Assembly (NCBI RefSeq): GCF_022201045.2
Contig: NC_068558.1
Location: 6,477,501-6,541,500, forward strand
Origin: Citrus sinensis
Lineage: Eukaryota; Streptophyta; Magnoliopsida; Sapindales; Rutaceae
DNA: 64,000 nucleotides
Direction: 5' to 3'
The notes below the pieces were generated by a model. The model had not been told where the DNA came from and did not search any database. It worked only from the letters and a program-made list of their open reading frames with translations. Numbering within the stretch: the first letter of the stretch is position 1; each line of letters opens with the position of its first letter. Made by a program: the position numbers and the translations under genes. This document shows, piece after piece, positions 23,610 through 33,920 of the stretch.

Positions 23610-24233
23610 ATCTCTAGTTGAAACTCTAAGAAACACCAGTCAGTGGCCTTTCACGTTCTTTAAAATAGAAAGTTATCTCCACTACGTGTCTTTTGGGCCA
23701 CAGATGCTGTTATCTAGAACAGTGGTTAAAAAGTCAAAATTTGTGACCGGTAGCAAGCTTATAGCCGCCTTTAAATTTACCTCCGTTCTTCAACGCAGTC
23801 GGTACTGGCCGAGGTTGCCCTTAATAGATTTTTTTTGATTCAATCTAACACTTCACTTCATCTCAATCCGTTAACCAAGTCCTTTGAATTCATTTCCTCC
23901 GTCACATCTTCTGCACTTCTGTTGACTGTTTGTTCCAAGTTGATTTCCGTTTCTCTCGTCCCTGGCTCTCTGCTGACTGCCCTGTCACGGCTACTGTCAA
24001 AGTCAAACAGATTGGGTTGGGCTTGTTTCTTGGCCCAGTTAGCATTCTTACCACTATTTTCCACGCAAAATTTTGAATTTTAGGTTTTTTGTTTTGTTTT
24101 TCATTTGAAATCTTAAATTTTGAATTTTTTTATTTTTGTTTTCCCATTCCGACGTAACTGGAACATAATAGAAATTTGTTACATGTATCATGTGATTTTT
24201 TTCACTAGATGCAAGGTGTGTGTGTGTGTATAG

Positions 24234-24780
24234 TTTATAATTTGATATTAGCTCATGATCCTTTGTGCACATTTATAAATTCATAAAAAATAAATCATAT
24301 TTATATTATAAAACAAAAGCATAAATATCATTTGGCCCAAAAAAAACCTAAAATAAAAAAAATCATATAAATTTAACTAATAGTTGTAAATTTAACTGTA
24401 ATATAAAAAATATTATAAAATATAATTTTCACTTAACTCTTTGTATTCTCTCGAGCCCCCATCATTATGTAATTTTCTTTTTTTTTTATATTATATACAA
24501 TATAAGCTCTTTATAATTTTATATTAGCTCATGATCCTTTGTGGACGTTTATAAATTCATCAAAAACAAATCATATTTATATGATTAAAAAAACATAAAA
24601 ATCATTTGGCCAAAAAAAATTAAAATAAAAGAATATCATATAAATTCAACTAATAGTTGTAAATTTAACTGTAATATAAAAAATAGTATAAAATATAATT
24701 TTCGCTTAATTCTTTGTATTCTCTCGAGCATTGCCTGTTATGCAATTTTTTTTTTTTTGGATATTATATACAATATAAGC
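24234..24780. repeat. Pair of ~276-bp AT-rich direct repeats (unit B)
   Basis: Counterpart of the repeat pair in unit A, with copies starting at 24,234 and 24,510. Together with unit A this makes four copies of one AT-rich module around the P450 genes. Confidence 0.8.
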
Positions 24781-26130
24781 TCAAGTTATACACAATAACA
24801 CAACAAATGCCTATAAATAAATAAATTTAGGCCATGTTTGGTTTGAAAAAAGGGGAGGAGAGGAAAAGAGAAGAATGAAGGTAAAGGGAGAATAAATTAG
24901 TAGAGAAGAATCGTGAAATGAAATTTCATTGTTTGGTTTACCATAAAATTTGATAGGAAAAGGAATTATAAAATTTTTTCGTTGGACAAATTTATCATTT
25001 GCCTTAAATACTAAACTATGTATATTAGTAATGAAATATAATTTAATACCAATACCAAACTTTTTTAATATCAAAAAGTCCTAAAACAATTCATGATGTA
25101 TTACACACACACACACACACATATATTCACTATAATTAAAATATAAAATAATAATTATGAAAATAATTAATTAAGTACTTTTTAGTAATTTGTTACAATC
25201 TAACTTATTCTGATTCTGATTCTAAAATAAAATAAACACATCAATGAGATTTCAGTCCACTCCGATTTCGATTGTTGTAGGTCAAGTAAACAACTTATTT
25301 TGATTTTCATTCCAGCCCATTCTGATTCCAGCTCATTCCGATTACTGACAAGTAAACGCAGCATAAGTGTGCTAAACTTATATTACTTTCGTTGCCGAAT
25401 ATTTTGATAAGTGTCCGGGGCACTTGAAGAGTGGGTTTTTTTTTTTTTTTTTTTAGTGTCACTTTCAATTTCACTTTAGTCAAGTTTTCAGGTCATTTTC
25501 ATTAAAATTTCTTAAGTTTATTAGATAAGGATGATTGCACTCACAAGTGAAAAAAATATATAGATGGATGTTCACACATCGCCATTTGGTCAAGGCATTT
25601 CAATTTCTTCAATAGTAGTGCTTTTCAGATTATTTAATGAAGGATATTTATCTATCATTCACCTAATTATCTCATCCTTGAATTTAAAATACTCAATAAT
25701 TCAAATCTTTTCACTTGCAGTTACAAAAACTAAATAGATTCTCCTAATTATTTAGATGAATCGGCTCTTCGATTTTTTTTTTAAGAACATATTTGTGGAC
25801 CAACACACTGCTTTCAACTTAAGAAAATTATAGAATGAAGATCTTGCGTGTATATTGCTATTAAGTTTTATATGTGTAACATATTTGTTTGATCTTAAAT
25901 ATTAATGTTATGTGCTAGGTTTGGATCGAACAATTATTTATTAGTCTTAACCCACCTAAAAGTTGACTTATCTAATCATTAATATTTAATTGGATAGTTG
26001 CTACTTGCTAAGCATAAGAAGAAAACTTACACAACTATGATTATTTACATAACAAACAGGGACAAAGCCCTTGGCTATAACCTTATTCACGTCATTGTGG
26101 TACATAAAAGACTAAACTATATGTTACTAC

Positions 26131-27727
26131 TTAAATGGCAATAGGGATTGCATGAAGTGGCTGAGCCTTATTTAAGGTGAGACCAAACTTCTCTTCCATG
26201 TCCATGTTATGTTGAGTAATTCCATCTTCAAATTTCCAATCAAAGGAATTAATAAGTGAACCCAACATTAGATATAACATTCTTATAGCCAACGGCAAAC
26301 CAGGACATATTCGTCGTCCAGCACCAAATGGTATTAACTCAAAATTCCGGCCTTTGACATCAATCTCCGACCCCAAGAATCTCTCGGGCATGAAAGAACA
26401 AGGGCTCTCCCATATGCCTTCATCCCTGCCAATAGCCCATACATTAACTAAAACTAGGGCATCCTTTGGTATTGTATAGCCTGCGACTTGTGTGTTTGTT
26501 GAGGCTTTGCGTGGAAGTAACAAGGGAGCTGCTGGGTGCAACCTAAAAGTTTCTTTGACTACTGCTTGTAGATAAGGCAGCCGAATGATGTCTGATTCGT
26601 CAATCGAGTTCCCTTTGCCAACTGTTTGTTCTAGCTCCATTCTAGTTTTGGATAAAGCCTCTGGGTTGCAGAGTAGTTCAGTCATTGCCCATTCCAATGT
26701 GTTCGAAGTTGTATCAGCACCCGCCGCAAACAAATCCTGTTTGAGATGGCAGCCAAAGAGAAATTAATTGAATACATAACTTGTAATCTAAAGAAGAAAA
26801 GAAAAAAAATGAATTGTAAAGAAGAAATATTACAAGAAACAAATGCTTGATATAATTTCTATCAATCTCCACGCTCTTGTCATCCATGATATTGAGGAGA
26901 GTATCCAAAATATCTTTGTATTCGGTGGAACCATGTTCTTGTCTGAGCTTCATTCTTTGATCAATCAAGCAATCAAAGACCTCCAACATCTTGCCAAAAT
27001 GTTTTGTCATGCGACGCCTTATACCTTGCGGGTCAAGCTTTTTAAGCACTGGAAAATGGTCGGACAAGTTAGGCTTTCCAGCTTCCGCCATAATACCCCA
27101 AACCATATCTCTAAACTCTCGCGCAGTATCTGAACTGTGATCAGCCAAATCAACGGAAAAAATTGTGTTCCATAAAAAATTAAGAGTAGTATTGAAAGCT
27201 GCCTGGCCAATATCTATTGCTTTACCGGCCCGGCAATTTTCTTGAGCGTAAGCAAGAAGTTGTTGGATTCTTTTGCGCCGGAGGTGTTGATTAGCATCGA
27301 GTTTCTGAGTGGTGAAAATATGTGAGTTGCATATTTTTCGAAGATTTGTCCGCGGTGTCGAGAGTGGCAGCCAGGCCATCGAGAATTCATCGTGCTGGTG
27401 TGCACGGAGTGCGTCTGGGACCGTTCGATTACAGAAAGACGTATCTTGGTTTTGAAGGATTTCTCTGGCTGTAGTTGCGGAAGAAATGACTACTGTGGTT
27501 ACCTGGCCAAATTTTAGACTCATTACGGGGCCATAAATCTTGGAGAGCTTGGCTAGTGACCTGTGAGGTTTGGCTCCAAGCTCCAGGAGGTTTCCGATGA
27601 CAGGATAAGGCGTCGGTCCCGGTGGAAGCTTTCTCGATCCTGCTTTGCAACCTCTTAAAAAGGAATTTAAAGTTATGACCAAAACCCATGTGAATAAAAC
27701 CCATAACATGCAGCTTAAGATATCCAT
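26131..27727 (-). CDS. Cytochrome P450, CYP76-like, copy 2
   Basis: Exon 1 is 27,727-26,834, the intron 26,833-26,737 is GT-AG in phase 0, and exon 2 is 26,736-26,131: 499 residues, nearly identical to copy 1. All general P450 motifs are present: PPGP hinge, AGADTTS, ETFR, PERF and FGAGRRICPG. It shares with copy 1 the STPRTNLRK sequence, so Arg replaces the conserved C-helix Trp at residue 126. Differences from copy 1 cluster near residues 120 and 218-235 (for example WGIMAEAG against SGITVEAG). There copy 2 is closer to copy 3, so copy 1 is the more diverged in exon 1. An in-frame ATG 25 codons upstream (27,802) exists, but the start at 27,727 matches the other copies and puts the membrane anchor first. 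Confidence 0.9.
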
Positions 27728-28879
27728 ATCTCCAGTTGAAACACTAAGAAACACCAGAGTCAGTGGCCTTTCACCTTCTTTAAAATAGAAATTTATCTCC
27801 ACTACATCTCTTTTGGGCCACAGATGCTGTTATCTAAAAGAGTGGTTCAAAAGTCAAAATTTGTAACAGAAGCTAGCTTATAGCCGCCTTTAAATTTACC
27901 TCTGTTCTTTAACGCAGTGAGCACTGGCTTCTACGACGACGACAAATGAATGAAAAGTCGTTTTCTTGTTACCCTTTTAACATGATTGTGCCGAGGTTGC
28001 CCTTAATAGAATTTTTTTTTTTTTTTTGATTCAATCTAACACTTCTCTTCATCTCAATCCGTTAACCAAGTCCTTTGAGTCATTTCCTCCATCACGTCTT
28101 TTGCACTTCTGTTGACTGTTTGTTACAAGTTGATTTCCGTTTCTCTCGTCACTGCCTCTGTGCTGACTGCCCTGTCACGGCTACTGTCAAACCGATTGGG
28201 TGGGGCTTGTTTCTTGGCCCAGTTAGCATTCTCACCACTATTTTCCACGCAAAATTTTTAATTTTAGGTTTTTGTTTTGTTTTTCATTTGAAATCTCAAA
28301 TTTTGAATTTTTTTATTTTTGTTTTCCCATTCCGACGTAACTGGAACATAATAGCAATTCGTTCATTCAGAATGGCAATTACTTATTTGATCAAATCATT
28401 AAGTCATAATATGAAATTATAATCAATTGTGTCGCGTTATATATCCACCTAAAACGGAAAAAAAAATTGGTTTTATATCTGTATCGTGTCATTGTGTTGT
28501 GGCTCATATTGCTACACTATTTGTAACATCATTGAACTCACGTTCAAAATGATATATATGAAGGCGTACAACAACTTGATCAATAGCTTTACATTTTTTG
28601 TGTATATGCGAGATCTTATTAAATATTAATGTTACGGGGTTACAATAACCTTAAAATTTCGACAAGTGAGTTACTGCCAGTACTTTCCCACTTAAAATCT
28701 GTACAGATCAAGTTGATAGCATCTAAAAGATAGTGGCTAAAATTCTGAATTCACATTCAAAATAGATTTATTCGAATAAGAATAAACATTGTACAAGCAT
28801 ACCGAGTAAGGACAAAGTCCATGCTACAACCTGGAAATTCATTTCATTATAGCACCAAAAAAAAAAAAAATGCTACTAA

Positions 28880-30447
28880 TTAAATGGCAATAGGAAGAGC
28901 ACGAAGGGGCCGAGCCTTCTGCAAGGTGAGACCAAATTTCTCTTCCATATCTATGGTCTGTGGAGTAACCCCATCTTCAAGTTTCCAATCAAAAGAATTA
29001 ATAAGTGAACCTAACATCAAATATAACATTCTTATTGCCAACGGCAAGCCAGGACATATTCGTCGTCCGGCGCCAAACGGTATTAGTTCAAAATTCCGAC
29101 CTTTGACATCAAGATCTAACCCCAAGAACCTCTCTGGAACAAAAGAGTATGGGTTGTCCCATAAGCTAGCATCTCTTCCTATAGCCCATGTGTTGACTAA
29201 GACTTGTGCACCATTTGGCACCATGAATCCGGCAACTTCTGTATCTGCTGAGGCTTTACGGGGAAGTAAAAGAGGAACTGCCGGGTGCAACCTGAAGGTT
29301 TCTTTGAGTACTGCTTGTAGATAAGGTAAGCGGGTGATGTCTGATTCCTCAATTGGATTGCCTTTGCCAATCGTTTGTTCTAACTCTAATCGGACTTTTG
29401 ATAAAATATCTGGGTTGCGAAGTAGTTCTGTCATTGCCCATTCCAATGTACTCGAAGTAGTATCAGTCCCCGCAGCAAACAAAACCTGTTAACAAATTAA
29501 ATGACTCAAAACACTAACACTCAACAAGTGTAATTTGAATAAGAAATAATTACCAGAAACAAGTGTTTGATATCATTTATATCAATCTCCACGCTTTTGT
29601 CTTCACAAATTTTGAGAAGAGCACCTAACATATCTTTGGATTCGGTGAAATCTCGTTCTTGTCTTTGCTTCAATCGTTGATCAATCAAGCGATCAAATAC
29701 ATCGAGCATCTTGCCAAAATAAACTGTCATGCGACGCCTTATACCTTGCAAGTCAAGATTCTCAAGCACAGGAAAAAAATCGGACAAGTTAGGCTTTCCA
29801 GCTTCTTCCATCATACCCCAATTTGTTTGCTTAAACTCTCGCGCAGTTTTTGATGTGGGATCAGCCAAGTCAATAGAAAAAATTGTGTTGGATATCAAAT
29901 TAAGCGTAGTGTCGAAAGCAGCTTGGCCAATATGTATTGCTGTACCTGCACGGCAATTTTCTTGGACATAAGCTAGAAGATCTTGGATTTTCTTACGCCG
30001 AAGGTGCTGATTGGCATCGAGTTGGCGACTAGAGAAAGCATGTGAGTTGCATATTTTTCGAAGATTTCTCCACAGTGTCGCCACAGGCAGCCAGGGCATC
30101 CCGAATTCATGATGGCCGTGGGCGTAGATTGCGTCTGGGATTGTTCGATTACAGAAAGATGTGTCTTGATTTTGAAGGATTTCTTTGGCCATGGCTGCAG
30201 AAGAAAAGACAACTGTGGTCACCTGGCCAAATTTTAGACTCATTATGGGGCCATGAATCTTGGCAAGTTTAGCAAGTGACTTGTGAGGTTTGTCGCCGAG
30301 TTCCAGGAGGTTTCCGATCACCGGATAAGGCGTCGGTCCCGGTGGAAGCCTTCTGGATCCAGATTTGAATCCTCTTGAAAAGTAATTTAAAGCGACGACC
30401 AAAATCCACGAGAATAGAAGCCATGGTACGCAGCTTACCATATCCAT
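28880..30447 (-). CDS. Cytochrome P450, CYP76-like, copy 3
   Basis: Exon 1 is 30,447-29,554, a short GT-AG intron follows in phase 0, and exon 2 is 29,485-28,880, again 499 residues. The motifs are a hydrophobic anchor (about 5-24), RLPPGPTPYP, the C-helix WRNLR with Trp126 intact, AGTDTTS in the I-helix, ETFR, VPERF and FGAGRRICPG with Cys442. It is clearly more diverged than copies 1 and 2 are from each other, so it is the older branch of the cluster and, by motif completeness, the one most likely to be a normal enzyme. ER-bound monooxygenase; the substrate cannot be inferred. The same strand and equal exon lengths show origin by tandem duplication. Confidence 0.93.
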
Positions 30448-30536
30448 CTTTAATCTCGCTCTCTTTTGTTTGAAGCTCTTGTAAACACCAAATTCAGGTG
30501 TGCATTTCCTGCTTGTGAAGAGGAAGTTAATTTAAG

Positions 30537-31520
30537 GGATGGCAATGGGGAGCGGTGGCGAGGGGAGGGGATCAATATTTTTGTATTTATTTTTGATATT
30601 TTGTGTATGTTACGTCTCTTTTTCGTCTCTATCAGAATTATTTGAGAGAATTCTCATTCTTTATTTAAATAATAACAGGAAATTTTAAAAGATTTTCGAT
30701 CTCTGAATAATTAATATATTTTTTATTTTTAATTTTGAATTAATCATATTAAAATAAAAAATTTAAATAAAAGTAAAATTTGAAATATATCTTATATTAA
30801 TATTTATTATAAAACTCACATACATTAAATTAGTAAGTAATACAACATATAAGGAATACAAACTTCTTTTAAAAATTATTATGAATAAATTAATAGTCTA
30901 ATACAAAATTGTTACAAATAAAATCAAATTTAAATTCAAAATTAATTTTTTCAATGATGGCGTGGACACTTTATAAATGTGGACTATTCCCTTTACATCA
31001 TAATAATTAAGTCGGAGCAAATCAAGAGTAAATATTATATTAAATTAGATTAGATTCGATTAAATTAGATATTAAAATTATAATTTGCTGTGGGTAATTA
31101 TAACATCTAAAAATAAATAAAAAATAGATTTAAGTTTAAAATATTTAATGAATATTAAAATCAAAATAAAAATTTTGGGCTAATAGAATTTACCTTATTT
31201 TTTTAATGTCCTAAATAAAAATTTAGAACTTTAATTAGTTAATTAGACCTAAAAATTTAATAATATAAATATTTTGATATTTGTTATTTTTATCAATATT
31301 TATAATTTTATAATTCAAATTTTATAATTTATTTACTAATAATTTAAAAAATAAAATTAAAATTAAAAATTAAAATAAAAAAATAAAGAAAAAATGAAAA
31401 TTCCACCTCATCCTCGTTCTTTTCTCAAATAAAAAATTAAATATAAAATTATCTTCATACTCTTTCCGAACGAAAAAATTTTCCGAGAATATCCGCTCCC
31501 CGTAAAATTTTTGTCATGTT
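30537..31520. mobile_element. Possible GC-edged hAT-type MITE, AT-rich inside
   Basis: The left edge GGATGGCAATGGGGAGCG and the right edge GCTCCCCGTAAAATTTTTGT (inverted: ACAAAAATTTTACGGGGAGC) share an inverted GGGGAGCG-type core around a very AT-rich interior. This pattern, GGCAATGGGG at one end and CCCC-rich at the other, is known from plant MITEs. The exact borders and target duplication were not resolved. Confidence 0.35.
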
Positions 31521-31795
31521 CATTTATAATTATTTTGATTATTCAACAAAAGAAGTGCATTATAAATTGTTTTCTCCAGAGTTGGCAATTATTATTAAGA
31601 GGACTTGTCGGCTTTTAAGTGGACCATGATCCTATAATATCTTTGAAAGTCTGGCTCTACCCAAGGCAACGTGACGTGTACGACTCTTTCCCTAGTAATG
31701 GAGTGGTGGTGCTCATTTTCAGGTGCAACACTGGGAAGATATTCAGGCGTGTCTATTTTGTCGTATTCGGCTGTACCTATTTATCCTTTTGCATT

Positions 31796-31865
31796 ATTGG
31801 AAAAGATAACTAATTTGAATTTGCCAAATTTTAGACTCACTGTGCATCGATGAATCTTATGCGTC
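31796..31865 (-). pseudogene. Relic of CYP76 exon 1
   Basis: GCCAAATTTTAGACTCA here is identical to exon 1 of all three P450 genes (the LKFGQ region). The flanks also align: GAAAAGATAACT against GAAAAGACAACT, and ATGAATCTT. Only about 65 bp are recognisable. Its position 1.4 kb upstream of copy 3, in the same orientation, suggests a fourth, lost member of the tandem cluster. Confidence 0.55.
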
Positions 31866-31869
31866 TTGG

Positions 31870-32986
31870 CATATTTCTGTAACTTATCCTTTTGTCGTTA
31901 TTTTGTTAAATCTGGGAATGACAAAATTGCATTTGAACGGTGAATCCGACCAAACTCGCGTGTAAAAATTAGCTCGTTGTGCTCAATTTGATTGGTTCCC
32001 AGCGGGTTTGATATTTTAAATTTAAATTTTATTGCGAGTTACGGATGGATTTGTTGTTAAAACAAAAATTTATCAGATATCTATAGAGATATCTGTCGAC
32101 CCACATTTTTTATTTTAATCATAAAAATTATATTAAAAAATTTAATCATAAATATACGTAAATTAAAGCCGAGTGAGTGTCAACTCAACTGCCAATAAAA
32201 ATCAGACCTCGAGTAGGGTCACGGTCACGGTCACGGTCACACATTGAAAGCCTCACATGCTGCACGTACTGTTTAAGATTATATTTCTCGAGGCTGTATT
32301 GATGATTGCAACATGTGAGAGCATGAAGCAAAAGAGAGTAAAAGCAAAATAAATTGGCTGCAGAATTGGATTCATTATTATTTATTATTACCCACTATAT
32401 ATATATATATATCAGCTACCACTTGGAAAAAAGAAAAAGAAAAAAGAAAAAGAATGTGAAGTGGAGGATATAGATGTGGACACATTCTAGAAAATTTATT
32501 TTATTTAATTTATTGCCGTTATTATTATTCTTCTTGTTATTTTCGTGGGTTGCCCAACAAACAAAAAACAATGTTATCATCTTTGTGCACCGTGGTCCTT
32601 ACATCTTTCGATCATGTCATGACATCAAAATTAAATTTAAAAATTAAAAAAAAATCCAATCTTATCCGTAAGATTATTAGTTTGTTTCCCCTATCTATCT
32701 TTAAATGTTAGATAAACTTTGTCCTAAAATGTTATATTACCATTTATTATTATGGTGTCTACTTTTACTGCTTTGAGTTTGAGTTCTATTTATAAATTAG
32801 AACATAATTTCGAGATTTCAGTGTCTTTTTCTGTTTATTTAAAAAATAATACACGGATGATTTAGTGAATAATTTCACCCACCATGTGCTGAGCATGTAA
32901 ATAATTTCAATTGATTGCTTCTAATTTTTGAAGTACAAAATAATAATAATAATAATAAGAGTATATATAACACTCACACATGTATG

Positions 32987-33020
<34 letters not shown>

Positions 33021-33900
33021 ATTTATTGTTAATGATAGCTGTGCAAAATTTAATTGTCCGTATTGTTAACAATACTTTAATATTGATTAAAAGATGGAGC
33101 AAGGTAATGACGATTTACCTTCAATAAAAATATGTTGTGTTAGATTAATGTATTTTGTGTATTTATTTTAATATTGAGATTTTAATTTTTTATTTATATT
33201 AATAAAATATAAAATTGAATATTGCATGCGGATCTTTTAGGCTATTGTTATATATTCATTGTTTGAATTATATAATTTCCGTTTTTATGTATTATTAAAA
33301 GTAATTTTTAATGATTGTGATTTTAAATGAGAAAACTTGTAAAAAAATTTACTGCAATTACAGGTGGATTTAATAATTATTGAAATTTTCAACAGATAGA
33401 TTTTTTTTTTTAAAAAATAAAAACTTATTGTAGATCATGGATGAGTTTGATAATTTAAATCTTTTTCTAAGTATGAGTTTTATAATATAAAAAATCGGTA
33501 CTGGATGGTACCCGTTGACAACCTCAATTTCTTTACTTGGAAACAGAGTTACTCCGCTAGTCGGCTAGCTCTGTTCGAAGCATTTTTGTAATTTTCATAA
33601 CTGTCAACGCAAGCAAGGAGTGCATATGCCAAGTGGATGTTTGTTTTTTTTGTTCTTTTAATATGTTACCCGGAACAAGCAAACAAACCAATGTAATGGC
33701 AATTGTTAAGCATATAATATTAAAATTTAAAAGTACAAAAAAAATTTATCGGAAACAGAGTCAAGAAAACGCAATACAGAAAGCCCAACAGGCGGCCCAG
33801 GCCGAATAGAACCAACAGTCTGGGTCGGGCCTAAAAGAAAGTTCATTGCCCTGCTGCCTGTGCCTGCTTCTCAAGTGAAAATAAACCTGACGCGTCGTAA
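31870..33900. other. Intergenic with several short tandem repeats
   Basis: AT-rich. It includes a (GGTCAC)4 tract at about 32,217-32,240, a (TA)n run near 32,396-32,413, an (AAT)n run near 32,939-32,958 and a (TATG)n run at about 32,982-33,018. The last few hundred bases should include the promoter of the Nudix gene. No gene seen. Confidence 0.5.
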
Positions 33901-33920
33901 TTATCTCCCCCAAGCTTTCC

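Larger units (their letters stand above)
20090..24175. repeat. Tandem duplication unit A (contains first CYP76 gene)
   Basis: About 4.1 kb is repeated, in the same order and orientation, at about 24,195-28,355. The coding part is offset by exactly 4,116 bp at the stop codons. The unit holds a doubled ~272-bp AT-rich repeat, a decayed MITE-like stretch (about 20,750-21,290), the gene's 3' flank, the gene and its promoter. Exons are nearly identical; flanks differ more, mostly by small indels. Confidence 0.9.
24195..28355. repeat. Tandem duplication unit B (contains second CYP76 gene)
   Basis: Second copy of the ~4.1-kb unit. Relative to unit A it carries about 65 extra bases at roughly 27,915-27,990, between the gene's ATG and the conserved GCCGAGGTTGCCCTTAATAG block, and a (CA)n tract at 25,102-25,122. 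The high exon identity points to recent duplication or gene conversion. Confidence 0.9.

Noticed and set aside
27728-27802. Upstream in-frame ATG adding 25 residues to P450 copy 2
   Set aside because: The other two copies start at the downstream Met, and the extension would put a charged segment before the membrane anchor.
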